From an uncultured Campylobacter sp. (GTDB taxonomy: Bacteria > Campylobacterota > Campylobacteria > Campylobacterales > Campylobacteraceae), in assembly GCF_938039245.1 (NCBI RefSeq), contig NZ_CALHVN010000057.1, forward strand, positions 1 through 30,894: a stretch of DNA of 30,894 bases. The letters run 5' to 3'. Made by a program: the position numbers and the translations under genes. This document shows, piece by piece, positions 9,173 to 17,834 of the stretch (position 1 is its first letter; every line of letters starts with the position of its first letter). A model generated the notes under the pieces. That model ran no database searches. It was not told where the DNA came from and saw only the letters and a list, made by a program, of their open reading frames with translations.

Positions 9173-9964
9173 TTAAGGCAAATAATATTTTTTAACCTCG
9201 TCGATATTTATATTTTTTCTATCCAAAAAGTAGGTTTTGATCTCTGCATATTTGTCTTTATCGAAAATAAAAATTATAAAATATTTTTTACAAAGTGCGT
9301 GATAATACGTAACGAATTTGACGTTTGGATAATGCGGCTCGTCTATGATAATAGCTGGAAAAAGCGTAAAACCGCTTAAATTTCCTTGCGTTGCCAGCTG
9401 GAAAAATATTTTTATGATTATATTTCCAAGATAAACAAAAATCACAAATAAAACAACAAACAGCAAGCTACCGGACATACCAAAAAAGCCACATAATACT
9501 ATTATATACAATACGATATCGCGTACTCCCTTGTTTGGCATACTGGTGTCTAGCGGCTTGCAAATCAACTCGTCTAAATTCTTAAGCGATGAAGTATGCC
9601 TTAAAATGCCGCTTTCATAAAATTTAACCGAGTCGTTCATAAAATGAACGGTATCTTTTTTCTTTATCACATAAAAGAAGTAGTTGATAATCATCCAGCA
9701 TGCTATGCAGGCCAACGCTATGACAAACGACAAGATGTTGTCTATGCTTTTATCTTCAACCCACCCCATAATAAAAATAGTTACGATAATGCTAAATGCC
9801 AGCGGCATAAAAAATAGCGTTTCAACAAAGAAATCCTCGTAGTTTTTTACTATTATCGGCTCTTTGTCGTAGTCTCTTGTAAATTTATTTGAGCCTGGAT
9901 TCGTCAAATTTGAGCTTTGAGGATTGTTGTTTAAATTTTGCATCTGATTGTCTTCTGTTTTCAA
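9173..9964 (-). CDS. Four-helix membrane protein of unknown function
   Basis: This is a 263-aa protein I do not recognise. Residues 1-45 are hydrophilic and Asn-rich. Two hydrophobic helices follow (about 51-68 and 78-100, LAFSIIVTIFIMGWV and ILSFVIALACIACWMIINYFF). A cytoplasmic-looking segment of about 50 residues comes next (KKKDTVHFMNDSVKFYESG), then a second hydrophobic pair (about 149-188). A charged C-terminal domain of about 65 residues ends the protein (PHYPNVKFVTYYHALCKK...). The pattern resembles small membrane proteins with a PH-like loop. The start is a TTG after AGGAGATAAAT, and an ATG seven codons later is an alternative. It is AT-richer than its neighbours and isolated between noncoding stretches, which would fit acquisition by transfer. 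Confidence 0.75.
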   Translation of the reverse strand: MKTEDNQMQNLNNNPQSSNLTNPGSNKFTRDYDKEPIIVKNYEDFFVETLFFMPLAFSIIVTIFIMGWVEDKSIDNILSFVIALACIACWMIINYFFYVIKKKDTVHFMNDSVKFYESGILRHTSSLKNLDELICKPLDTSMPNKGVRDIVLYIIVLCGFFGMSGSLLFVVLFVIFVYLGNIIIKIFFQLATQGNLSGFTLFPAIIIDEPHYPNVKFVTYYHALCKKYFIIFIFDKDKYAEIKTYFLDRKNINIDEVKKYYLP

Positions 9965-10203
9965 ATTTATCTCCTAGACTCGCATCGCAAAATACTAAAT
10001 TTATCGCCGAATTTGATGCTATATTTTACGATGTTTTAAATTTTGCTGTAAAAAACGGCTACTTTGGCTTATCCACGCAGCGGCGTATTTGCACGCTGGA
10101 CGCAACTTTACACAAATTTATCGCAAAGCAGTTTTAAATTTGAGCAAATTTGACTGCCAAAATGCACAAGAAAACAAAAAATTTATAAAATTTAAAGCAA
10201 AAT

Positions 10204-11007
10204 TTACCCTAGCCTCAACGCCTTTTGCATAGCGGCTTGGATTTTGGCCTCGTCAAGCGAGCCGTCAAAAAATAAGTTTAGCGCCAAAGCAGCCTGAAAA
10301 AGTAGCATATCTAAGCCGTCTTTATGCGCGAGTCTGCTAGCGGCGGCTAAATTTAAAAAAGGCGTTTTTTTACCGTAAATCACGTCAAAGGCAAATTTAG
10401 CCTCGTCAAAAATAGGACGCAAAAGCTCGGTGGGCGCGGGTAAAATTTCATCTTTTAGCCCCGCTGAAGTCGTATTTACGACGAGGTCAAATTTGCCGCC
10501 TTTAAATTCGGCGAAATTCGCCCAGCTAAAATTTTCGTATTCGGCGAAATTTGCTAGTCTCCCCTCGCTTCTATTTAGCACGCAAACTCGCACGCAGCAG
10601 CTCTTTAGCGCATAGGCGACTGCTTTAGCCGTCCCGCCCGCGCCCAAAACGAGAGCTGATTTTATCTCACCAAAACTCTCTATCGCCCGCAAAAATCCGG
10701 GTGCGTCGGTATTGTGGCCGTAAATTTTGCCGCTACGAGAGACGAGAGTGTTTACGGAGCCGATTTTTATAGCCGTTTCGTCCGCTACGTCGCACTGCGC
10801 AAGCGCAGCCTCTTTATGCGGGACGGTCACGTTGGCGCCGCTTAGTTTTAGTTCTTTAAATTTATAGATGAGTTTCGAGCCGTCCATTAGCTCGTAGCGA
10901 GTATAGAGGGCTTCGCTAGATAAACCAAGCTCGCCCAGAGCCGCGTTATGCAGTCTGGGCGAGATGGAGTGAGAGACGGGGTTGCCGAAAACGGCGAAAA
11001 TTTTCAT
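10204..11007 (-). CDS. aroE: Shikimate dehydrogenase (NADP+)
   Basis: This 267-aa AroE reduces 3-dehydroshikimate to shikimate in aromatic amino acid synthesis. The N-terminal substrate domain has FGNPVSHSISPRLHN (shikimate-binding serines) and NVTVPHKEAA (catalytic lysine). NTDAPGF follows with the conserved aspartate. The NADP-binding Rossmann motif is LGAGGTAKAVAYAL, with LNRSEGR after it. The C-terminal helix GLDMLLFQAALALNLFF is typical. It is the last gene of the long minus-strand operon, and its ATG overlaps the SPOR gene stop (ATGA). Confidence 0.95.
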   Translation of the reverse strand: MKIFAVFGNPVSHSISPRLHNAALGELGLSSEALYTRYELMDGSKLIYKFKELKLSGANVTVPHKEAALAQCDVADETAIKIGSVNTLVSRSGKIYGHNTDAPGFLRAIESFGEIKSALVLGAGGTAKAVAYALKSCCVRVCVLNRSEGRLANFAEYENFSWANFAEFKGGKFDLVVNTTSAGLKDEILPAPTELLRPIFDEAKFAFDVIYGKKTPFLNLAAASRLAHKDGLDMLLFQAALALNLFFDGSLDEAKIQAAMQKALRLG

Positions 11008-11933
11008 TTTATATTTACGATAAATGCGTTTGGAGCGGCGTTTTGCTTGATCTTGGCTAACTCGCTTTTTAGATGGGCTCCGCTATAAGGGCCGACGAGT
11101 ACTTTAATGATCTCATCGCCGTTTACGTTCGTTCTATATAGCTTGTATGCGTAGCCTGCGGCTTTTAGCTTGCCAAGCTCGGGCGCTTTTTCGTTAAAGT
11201 GCTTTACCGCAAAAACCTGTATATAGCTACCGCTGTGGGCCTCGTCGCCACCTGAGGCCGGAGTTTGCCTAGTCTGCTTTTGCTTCGCGACTTTTTCTTT
11301 ATGCGCATCGGTTGCTTTTGGTTGTTTGGCTACTTTTTCGTTCTTCGCCTCTTTTTGCTTCTGCTCTTTTGTTTTTACGACATTTACGTGTTGCTTAGAC
11401 TCGGCTTTAGGTTCGCTAGGCTGAGGACTAGGAGCATCGTTTTGCTTTAGCGCGCCTTGTATGGTCGCAGGCTCCGTCGGAGGCGTAGCGGGATCGCCGG
11501 CTTGTGCCTCTTGCTGCTTTTTATCCTCTTTTTCCTTGAGCGACTTTACCATATCTTCAAAGCTGTCTTGACCTTTATTTTCAGGCACGATAGGCACTTG
11601 CTCAAAGTTATTTTGCTGCGGCTCCTGGACTAAAGGCTGGGTCGGCTCGGGCTGCGGTTGCGGCTGAGCTTGAGCTACTTGCTCCGGCGTAGGCACGTTT
11701 ACTTGTTGCGGGATGCTCCTAGTATTATCGGGTTCTGGCGGTAGAGTCATCCTAGAGTCGGGCTGGGCTATCTGGGCATTGGTTTCTGATGAATTTAAAA
11801 ATTTCATCGCGATCAAAACCGCCAAAAATATAATAACGAAGACGGCGACTAGGACGAGTATCCTTTTGACGCTTTTGCTTTTTTTGTCTTCGTTGTTATC
11901 AAGCATGATGTCTCTTAGCTCGTTATACTCCAT
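11004..11933 (-). CDS. SPOR-domain membrane-anchored protein
   Basis: This 309-aa single-pass inner membrane protein has a short cytoplasmic N-terminus followed by a transmembrane helix at about 24-46 (VKRILVLVAVFVIIFLAVLIAM). A long Pro/Gln- and Lys/Glu-rich periplasmic linker spans about 50-230. A C-terminal SPOR domain (about 232-309, GSYIQVFAVKHFNE...VLVGPYSG) completes it. SPOR domains bind glycan strands lacking stem peptides at the division septum, so a role in cell division or septal wall processing is likely. It corresponds by position to C. jejuni Cj0404 as I recall. Its reading frame overlaps aroE downstream. Confidence 0.88.
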   Translation of the reverse strand: MEYNELRDIMLDNNEDKKSKSVKRILVLVAVFVIIFLAVLIAMKFLNSSETNAQIAQPDSRMTLPPEPDNTRSIPQQVNVPTPEQVAQAQPQPQPEPTQPLVQEPQQNNFEQVPIVPENKGQDSFEDMVKSLKEKEDKKQQEAQAGDPATPPTEPATIQGALKQNDAPSPQPSEPKAESKQHVNVVKTKEQKQKEAKNEKVAKQPKATDAHKEKVAKQKQTRQTPASGGDEAHSGSYIQVFAVKHFNEKAPELGKLKAAGYAYKLYRTNVNGDEIIKVLVGPYSGAHLKSELAKIKQNAAPNAFIVNIK

Positions 11934-11942
11934 TTTTTCTCC

Positions 11943-12485
11943 TTACATATGTTTTGACCAGCTTGCGCCGCGCTCTTTTTGATAAACTTTATACGGCAAC
12001 GTCAAGATGTTAAATTCTTTCGGTAGCTCCATCGTCGGAAACACTCTCCACTCTTTAACCAAACGCGAACTAAGCAGCATAGATAGCTTATTTGCGATCT
12101 GGTAGCCCTCGTTTAGCGTCGTGTGGCCTTTATGCACGTAGAGGTGCAAGTGCCCCGGTGTCTTGCTCTCGTAAGCGGTAAAATTTATAAACCCCTCCTC
12201 GCGGAGCAAAAGCTGAGCTCGGTGCCAAAAGCGCTCGGGCATCCTGCCGTTGTAGTCAAATACGATATTTTCGACCTTGTCGCCCGGCAGTATCAGCGAG
12301 TGCGCGACGGTAATCTTGCCCTCGTCGTGATCTTTTATCACCTGATAGCTTAGAGGCTCGTTTATGAGCTCAAATTTATTAAAAAATGTACGCCCCTTGT
12401 ACTCGATCTTGCTTACGATATTATCGCGTTTGATCCAGTAGTGGCTCGTGTTCATTTTGATTAGCGCGGTGTCTATGCTTTGCAT
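11943..12485 (-). CDS. DUF1882 protein (conserved in Campylobacterota)
   Basis: This is a 180-aa soluble protein of unknown function, the Cj0403-type gene found between glyA and the SPOR gene in this order. It begins MQSIDTALIKMNTSHYWIKRDN. It has no signal or membrane segment. Notable pieces are TPGHLHLYVHKGHTTLNEGYQ, with several histidines, and a positively charged C-terminus. The ATG at 12485 shares one base with the glyA stop (TGATG), so I take it as the start. A TTG one codon upstream gives the same frame. I would not assign a function. Confidence 0.8.
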   Translation of the reverse strand: MQSIDTALIKMNTSHYWIKRDNIVSKIEYKGRTFFNKFELINEPLSYQVIKDHDEGKITVAHSLILPGDKVENIVFDYNGRMPERFWHRAQLLLREEGFINFTAYESKTPGHLHLYVHKGHTTLNEGYQIANKLSMLLSSRLVKEWRVFPTMELPKEFNILTLPYKVYQKERGASWSKHM

Positions 12486-13729
12486 CAATAAGTCGCCTTA
12501 TCGTAGATGATAAATTTGCTCGCAAGTTCTTTTAGCTCGGCTTTTACCTTGCTTTGAAGGTCGGCGTTATCGATATCGCTTAGCACGTCGGCGATTTTAT
12601 TTGCAATAATCTCAAATTCCGCTTCTTTCATACCGCGAGCCGTAAGCGCCGGACTTCCGATGCGGATACCGCTCGTGATAAACGGGCTTCTTGTTTCGCC
12701 CGGGACCGTATTTTTATTTACCGTTATACCTGCGTTTCCTAGCGCGATGTCAGCGTCTTTACCGCTAAATTCGCGGTTTAAAAAGCTCATTAAAACTAGA
12801 TGGTTATCGGTGCCGCCGCTAACTAGATCAAAGCCGCGTTTTACCAAAACTTCGGCTAGTTTTTTGATGTTTGCCTTAACTTGCTTGGCGTAAATTTTCC
12901 ACTCAGGGCTTAGGTTGTGTTTAAAGCCTACCGCCTTTGCCGCGATAACGTGAACGAGCGGGCCGCCTTGGATGCCCGGGAAGATGGACGAATTTATCTT
13001 TTTGGCGTACTCTTCGTTATTTGTCATGATGATACCGCCGCGAGGTCCGCGAAGCGTCTTGTGCGTAGTCGAGCTCACCACGTCGCAGTGCGGAAACGGA
13101 CTCTGATGCTCGCCTGCGACTACTAGGCCCGCGATGTGCGCTACGTCGGCAAAGAGTATAGCGCCTACAGCGTCGGCGATCTCGCGGAATTTCTTAAATT
13201 CGATCTCGCGCGTATATGCGCTCGCGCCGCACACGATCATTTTAGGTTTTACGATTTGCGCGATTTCCATCACCTTGTCGTAGTTTATGCGTCCGTCAAG
13301 CTCCACGCCGTAGAAAAAGCTCTGATAAATTTTACCCGAACTGCTTACCTTTGCGCCGTGAGTTAGGTGTCCGCCGTGGCTTAGATCCATGCCTAAAATT
13401 TTATCGCCCGGATTTAAAAGCGCGCCGTAAACGCCCTGGTTTGCCTGCGAGCCCGAGTTTGGCTGTACGTTTGCAAATTCGCAGCCAAAAAGCTCTTTGC
13501 AACGATCGATCGCTAGCTGCTCAATCTGGTCGACGTATTCGCAGCCGCCATAGTAGCGTTTGCCTGGATAGCCTTCTGCGTATTTATTAGTTAGAACCGA
13601 GCCCATTACTTCCATTACTTCAGGATAGGTAAAATTTTCGCTCGCGATCATTTCGAGATGGTCGCATTGGCGTTTTAGTTCTAAATTTACTAAATCAAAA
13701 ATTTCTTTATCGTAACTTTGCAAACTCAT
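12485..13729 (-). CDS. glyA: Serine hydroxymethyltransferase
   Basis: This 414-aa PLP enzyme converts serine and tetrahydrofolate to glycine and methylene-tetrahydrofolate and is the main source of one-carbon units. The N-terminus (IFDLVNLELKRQCDHLEMIASEN) is the family hallmark. LFADVAHIAGLV holds the aspartate that pairs with the PLP nitrogen, and Lys224 in STTHKTLRGPRGG is the PLP Schiff base. The length is standard. Its ATG overlaps the lysS stop by one base (TAATG), and the stop overlaps the next gene, so translation is coupled. Confidence 0.97.
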   Translation of the reverse strand: MSLQSYDKEIFDLVNLELKRQCDHLEMIASENFTYPEVMEVMGSVLTNKYAEGYPGKRYYGGCEYVDQIEQLAIDRCKELFGCEFANVQPNSGSQANQGVYGALLNPGDKILGMDLSHGGHLTHGAKVSSSGKIYQSFFYGVELDGRINYDKVMEIAQIVKPKMIVCGASAYTREIEFKKFREIADAVGAILFADVAHIAGLVVAGEHQSPFPHCDVVSSTTHKTLRGPRGGIIMTNNEEYAKKINSSIFPGIQGGPLVHVIAAKAVGFKHNLSPEWKIYAKQVKANIKKLAEVLVKRGFDLVSGGTDNHLVLMSFLNREFSGKDADIALGNAGITVNKNTVPGETRSPFITSGIRIGSPALTARGMKEAEFEIIANKIADVLSDIDNADLQSKVKAELKELASKFIIYDKATY

Positions 13730-15234
13730 TAATTCTCCTTGGTTTCGTTTTTTTGAGGTCTCATAGCAGGGAAAAGCACCACGTCGCGGATGGATTTTTT
13801 ATTGGTTAGTAGCATCACGAGCCTATCTATGCCGATACCCTGCCCGGCAGTCGGAGGCATCGCGTAGCCAAGAGCCCTCACATAGTCCTCGTCCATCTCG
13901 TGAGCTTCGTCGTCGCCGGCGTTTTTGGCTTCGATCTGCGAAGCAAAACGGCCGTATTGATCGATCGGGTCGTTTAGCTCGTTAAAGCCGTTAGCTAGCT
14001 CGCGTCCTGCGATAAATAGCTCAAATCTCTCGGCGATATCCGGATTTGCGTCGCTTCTGCGAGAAAGCGGGCTGATAGAGATCGGATAGTCGATGATAAA
14101 GGTCGGATCGGTCAGCTTGCTCTCTACGTAGTTATCGAAAAGCTCGGCCTGCAAATGCCCCAAATCAAGCTTAGCGTTTGCCTCAAAGCCGTCCGCTTTG
14201 AGCTTGGCTAAAATTTTATCTTTATCGTCAATGATAGTTTCGTCTAGCCCGCCGATTTCTACGAGTGCTTTTTTGTAGCTTATGCGTTTAAACGGCTTGC
14301 TAAAATCGATCTGCATACCGTCAAATTCGATAATTTTAGGCATATCTAGTTTATCAAGAAGCACGTTAAATAGCTCCTCTGTTAGCCCCATCAAATCGTG
14401 ATAAGTGTGCCACGCCCAGTAAAACTCGATGCTCGTAAATTCGGGATTATGCGTTAGGTCCATGCCCTCGTTGCGGAAATTTCTATTCATCTCGTAAACG
14501 GCGTCAAAGCCGCCCACGATGAGACGCTTTAGATAAAGCTCGGGTGCGATGCGTAAAAATCTCTCCACGCCAAGCGCATTGTGAAACGTAACGAAAGGCT
14601 TAGCGTTAGCTCCGCCGGGGATCGGGTGCATCATAGGAGTCTCAACCTCTAAAAAGCCCTTGTCCTCGAAAAATCTGCGAATCGTGCTAACGATAACCGA
14701 GCGACGCTTAAAATCGGCCCTAACCTCGGGATTCATTATCATATCGAGGTATCTCTGGCGGTATCTGGTCTCGATATCCGTTAGTCCGTGAAATTTCTCG
14801 GGAAGCGGCGAAATGGCCTTTGACGCCAAAGTTAGCTCGCTAACGTGCATAGAAAATTCGCCCGTTCGCGTGACGAAAGCATACCCGCGCACGTAGATAA
14901 TGTCGCCTACTTCGATATTTTTCTTTACGACCTTAAACCAATCCGGATCAAGCGTCTTGTTGCTAAAATAAATTTGGAGATTGCCGTCCTCATCCTCGAT
15001 GTTGGCAAATATCGCCTTGCCCGCATCCCTGATGAGCTTAACGCGTCCGGCTAGGCTTACTAGCTGGCCTTCGGCGCTCTTTTCTTCGGCGTCTATAATA
15101 TGTTTAAATTTGAGCCTAAATTTAGCTATATCCATATCGCGACGCAAAAAATGCGGATAGGGATTTACGCCCGCGTTTCGTAGCTCGTTTGCAGTCTCTA
15201 GCCTTTGGATTTCCAGTTGATTTTCAAATATCAC
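13729..15234 (-). CDS. lysS: Lysyl-tRNA synthetase, class II
   Basis: This 501-aa cytoplasmic enzyme charges tRNA-Lys. An N-terminal OB-fold anticodon-binding domain (about 50-150, VSLAGRVKLIRDAGKAIFANI) precedes the class II catalytic core. Motif 1 lies near FLEVETPMMHPIPGGANAKPF, motif 2 is FRNEGMDLTHNPEFTSIEFY, and motif 3 is GIGIDRLVMLL. The start chosen is the GTG at 15234, which overlaps the fur stop (GTGA) and gives the standard N-terminus (IFENQLEIQRLETANELR). A longer reading from an upstream ATG adds 13 residues from within fur and is unlikely. Confidence 0.96.
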   Translation of the reverse strand: MIFENQLEIQRLETANELRNAGVNPYPHFLRRDMDIAKFRLKFKHIIDAEEKSAEGQLVSLAGRVKLIRDAGKAIFANIEDEDGNLQIYFSNKTLDPDWFKVVKKNIEVGDIIYVRGYAFVTRTGEFSMHVSELTLASKAISPLPEKFHGLTDIETRYRQRYLDMIMNPEVRADFKRRSVIVSTIRRFFEDKGFLEVETPMMHPIPGGANAKPFVTFHNALGVERFLRIAPELYLKRLIVGGFDAVYEMNRNFRNEGMDLTHNPEFTSIEFYWAWHTYHDLMGLTEELFNVLLDKLDMPKIIEFDGMQIDFSKPFKRISYKKALVEIGGLDETIIDDKDKILAKLKADGFEANAKLDLGHLQAELFDNYVESKLTDPTFIIDYPISISPLSRRSDANPDIAERFELFIAGRELANGFNELNDPIDQYGRFASQIEAKNAGDDEAHEMDEDYVRALGYAMPPTAGQGIGIDRLVMLLTNKKSIRDVVLFPAMRPQKNETKEN

Positions 15235-15704
15235 TTGCCGCCCTTTGTCTCTTTGGCGGTACACTCCTTGCATACTCCGTAAAGCTGCATCATGTGTCCG
15301 GTTAGCTTAAAGCCGTGTTCTTTTGCTATACTGGATTGTCTTTTTTCGATCGTTTGATCTTCAAATTCTATGATTGTTCCGCATCTGCGGCATATCATGT
15401 GGTCGTGGTGAGGCTTGGTTGCAAGCTCGAATTTTTTCCCTTGCGAACCGAAGCTGATAGAGGTTACCATCTCGGCTTCCTCGAGTAAATTTAGCGTTCT
15501 ATAAACGGTCGCGATGCCGACGTTTAAGTCGGGATAGGTCTCTTTAATGAAAAAATATAGTCTCTCCGGAGTAAAATGCTCGTCGTTATTGTAAAGCGTT
15601 TTTAACAAAACTTCGCGCTGCTGCGTGTATTTTAACCCGTTATCTCTTAAAATTTTTTTGAATTTTTCAAGAAGGGCGTCGTATTCTAAATTTTCGATAG
15701 TCAT
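15231..15704 (-). CDS. fur: Ferric uptake regulator Fur
   Basis: This 157-aa Fur is an iron-responsive dimeric repressor. The winged helix is at about 20-85 (YTQQREVLLKTLYNND...TVYRTLNLLEE). The metal-binding dimerisation domain has KPHHDHMICRRCG and GVCKEC, giving the structural zinc cysteines C105, C108, C145 and C148. The extended N-terminus (MTIENLEYDALLEKF) is typical of Campylobacter Fur. It lies within an operon of housekeeping genes (cvpA upstream, lysS overlapping downstream), as in C. jejuni. I see no Fur box close enough to call autoregulation. Confidence 0.96.
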   Translation of the reverse strand: MTIENLEYDALLEKFKKILRDNGLKYTQQREVLLKTLYNNDEHFTPERLYFFIKETYPDLNVGIATVYRTLNLLEEAEMVTSISFGSQGKKFELATKPHHDHMICRRCGTIIEFEDQTIEKRQSSIAKEHGFKLTGHMMQLYGVCKECTAKETKGGK

Positions 15705-15713
15705 CTTTGCTCC

Positions 15714-16298
15714 TTAAATCGTCGAATTTAGCTCTAAATTCGTTTTATGCTCTTGTTTGGCGGCATTAAAAGGCGTCTCGATATTGCCTACTCCGCCGGC
15801 TATCGCCTTTACGTCTACGTTCATTATCCATTTACCGGTCTCCAATAGCACGGGGTATAGTTTGCTTCCGGTAAAATACGGCTCAATCTTATTGTTTAGC
15901 ACCTGAATATTAGATACCGTTACTATTAGCACCGCAAAAACTAGGAAAATTTTAGCGCTACCCACGACAAAGCCGCCTAGTTTATCTAAAAATCCGAGTC
16001 CGCTTAGACCGACTAATTTTGATAAAAATGCGCCGATACCCAAGCAAACGACCCAAAATACGATGAGCGTCGATAAAAATCCGGCGAAAAACAAGACCGT
16101 ATCCCCGTCTAGCTTATAGACTTTGTCGCTGATGATTTGCCCGGCTTTTGCCGCAAATCTACTAGCTACCACGATACCGCCGATAAGCCCCACAAGCCCG
16201 AATATCTCCTTAATAAGACCGCTTATCACGCCCTTTATGCCTAGTATCAGCACAAGCGAGACTACGACCACGTCAAATAGCGTAACAAACTCCATCAC
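15714..16298 (-). CDS. cvpA: CvpA family inner membrane protein
   Basis: This 194-aa membrane protein has four hydrophobic helices (about 8-50 as two, then 64-90 and 101-128). The Gly-rich family pattern is DVVVVSLVLILGIKGVISGLIKEIFGLVGLIGG at the N-terminus. CvpA was named for a colicin V production phenotype, and the family is associated with envelope homeostasis. The molecular function is unknown. The 50-residue C-terminal tail is hydrophilic. The start codon overlaps the pilT stop by 4 bases (ATGA), and fur follows 9 bases later. Confidence 0.85.
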   Translation of the reverse strand: MMEFVTLFDVVVVSLVLILGIKGVISGLIKEIFGLVGLIGGIVVASRFAAKAGQIISDKVYKLDGDTVLFFAGFLSTLIVFWVVCLGIGAFLSKLVGLSGLGFLDKLGGFVVGSAKIFLVFAVLIVTVSNIQVLNNKIEPYFTGSKLYPVLLETGKWIMNVDVKAIAGGVGNIETPFNAAKQEHKTNLELNSTI

Positions 16299-17410
16299 AT
16301 CCCCAGTAGCGGTCCCAACTCTTGCTGGTTGGTGGAGTATCTCATTGCCATCTCTTTGCTTATTTGATTTGCTCTGAGTGCTTTCATTAGGGACTGAGTT
16401 TGAGTTATCATGCCGGTTACTTGCTGATTTAGCTGCATTTGAGAGTAAATTTGATGCACTTTATTTTCGCGTATGAGGTTTGCGATAGCGTTGTTGTTTA
16501 TCAAAATTTCATGGATCGCGATTCGTCCGCCGCTAGTTTTAGGAAGCAAGCTTTGCGATATAACCGCCGTTAGAGAAACTGAGAGCATATTTCGCACTTG
16601 AAGCTGCTCGCCGCCTTCAAAGCTATCTATGATACGGTTGATAGTCTGGATGGCAGAGTTCGTGTGCAAGGTTCCAAAAACCAAGTGTCCGGTCTCAGCC
16701 GCCGTAATAGCCGTAGATATCGTCTCTCTATCGCGCAGCTCGCCCACCAAGATGATATCGGGGTCTTCGCGAAGCGCGCTTTTTAGAGCCTTAGCGTATG
16801 AGTGGGTATCCGTACCGACGTTTCTTTGAGAAAAAAGCGCTTTTTTATTCGTATGCACGAACTCTACGGGATCTTCGATGGTTAGGATATGTTTTCTGTG
16901 ACTTAAATTTATCTCGTTTAGCATCGCGGCAAGGGTGGTGGATTTACCGCTACCGGTCGGTCCGGTAACCAGTATCATGCCCTTTTCGCGCTTTACGACC
17001 TCTTTAAAAACGCCCGGAGCTCTCAAATCGTCAAGAGACGGTATGTCGGTAGGGATTATACGAAACGCCGCAGCCAGGTCTCCGTTTGAGGTGTAGTAGT
17101 AGTTGCCTCTGAAGCGGCCTACGCCCGGAAGCTCTATCGCAAAGTCAAGCTCCTTATCCTCCTCAAGCTCGCTTTTTTGAGTATCGGTTATCAAAGCGTA
17201 GCATATATCTTGTATATCGTGTCCGCTCAAAACTCCCAGCTCAAGCGGTCTTAACGTTCCGTCTATGCGAATTTGCGGTTCGCTTTTTGAAACCAAGTGC
17301 AAGTCACTCGCCTTATTATGCACGACGGTTTTTAGAAGCGTTTCTAGGCTTACGTCTATTTTTTTAGGTTCGAGCGCGTCGCCTACGCCCTCCTGTTTTA
17401 TTTCTTCCAT
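16295..17410 (-). CDS. pilT: PilT-type secretion/retraction ATPase
   Basis: This 371-aa hexameric ATPase belongs to the PilT branch of the GspE superfamily. An N-terminal PAS-like domain (SDLHLVSKSEPQIRIDG) precedes the RecA-like core. The core has Walker A GPTGSGKST (150-158), the Asp box TIEDPVEFVH, Walker B DIILVGE with its glutamate, and the His box GTLHTNSA. The AIREGK-like element of true PilT appears only as LIRENKVHQIYSQM. It lies between gatC and cvpA. As I remember C. jejuni, those genes are adjacent there without it, so this is a lineage-specific insertion or a loss in C. jejuni. No pilin or pilBCDMNOPQ genes are in the window. Confidence 0.88.
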   Translation of the reverse strand: MEEIKQEGVGDALEPKKIDVSLETLLKTVVHNKASDLHLVSKSEPQIRIDGTLRPLELGVLSGHDIQDICYALITDTQKSELEEDKELDFAIELPGVGRFRGNYYYTSNGDLAAAFRIIPTDIPSLDDLRAPGVFKEVVKREKGMILVTGPTGSGKSTTLAAMLNEINLSHRKHILTIEDPVEFVHTNKKALFSQRNVGTDTHSYAKALKSALREDPDIILVGELRDRETISTAITAAETGHLVFGTLHTNSAIQTINRIIDSFEGGEQLQVRNMLSVSLTAVISQSLLPKTSGGRIAIHEILINNNAIANLIRENKVHQIYSQMQLNQQVTGMITQTQSLMKALRANQISKEMAMRYSTNQQELGPLLGM

Positions 17411-17421
17411 TTATATTTTCC

Positions 17422-17709
17422 TTATTCGATTATTTTCGGTACGACGAAAAAATGCTCACTACTCATAGGAGCATTTTTTAGTATCGTTTCTATCACGTCC
17501 GAGCTTACGCTTACGTCTTCTCTTAGCGGAGTTCCGCCGTCTATGGAGCTTACGACCGCCCCCACGTCGCTTAAGTCTAGCTCGTCTAGTATATCTACGA
17601 AATTTAAAATTTCGCTAAGTTGATTTTCAATCTCTTTTCGCTTCTCTTCGCCTATTTTAAGCGAGCTTAGCTTTTCAAGCTTAGCCAGCAGAGTATCGTC
17701 TATTTGCAT
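17422..17709 (-). CDS. gatC: Aspartyl/glutamyl-tRNA amidotransferase subunit C
   Basis: This is a 95-aa GatC, the small subunit that stabilises GatA in the GatCAB complex. That complex converts misacylated Glu-tRNA-Gln and Asp-tRNA-Asn, as needed in bacteria without GlnRS/AsnRS. The pattern LAKLEKLSSLKIGEEKRKEI...ILNFVDILDELD and TPLREDV is diagnostic. It is the first gene of the long minus operon. gatA and gatB are elsewhere. Confidence 0.92.
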   Translation of the reverse strand: MQIDDTLLAKLEKLSSLKIGEEKRKEIENQLSEILNFVDILDELDLSDVGAVVSSIDGGTPLREDVSVSSDVIETILKNAPMSSEHFFVVPKIIE

Positions 17710-17741
17710 AAAACCTCGTTTAAATTTTTAAATTTTCTCGC

Positions 17742-17747
17742 ATTATA
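17742..17747 (-). promoter_or_regulatory. Predicted extended -10 of the gatC-to-aroE operon
   Basis: On the minus strand TGCTATAAT gives a full extended -10, about 33 bp before the gatC ATG. It would drive the nine-gene operon. Confidence 0.6.
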
Positions 17748-17777
17748 GCACATTTTGTCTTGATTTTTATGGTGTTT

Positions 17778-17797
17778 TATAATTATTATGCTACAAT
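17778..17797 (+). promoter_or_regulatory. Predicted promoter region for the 17835 operon
   Basis: Two -10 candidates lie 38-57 bp before the TTG start: TATAAT at 17778-17783 and an extended TGCTACAAT ending at 17797. Either would serve the plus-strand operon, so the exact start is unresolved. Confidence 0.45.
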
Positions 17798-17834
17798 TAC
17801 GAACTTTCAATATCTAAAATTTTAAGGAAAAAGC

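Noticed and set aside
9889..10137. 82-aa plus-strand frame upstream of aroE
   Set aside because: Half of it is antisense to the start of the membrane protein gene, and it has no ribosome binding site or recognisable protein features.
15235..15273. Upstream ATG for lysS adding 13 residues
   Set aside because: It lies within fur and adds a non-conserved basic stretch. The GTG overlapping the fur stop gives the standard start.
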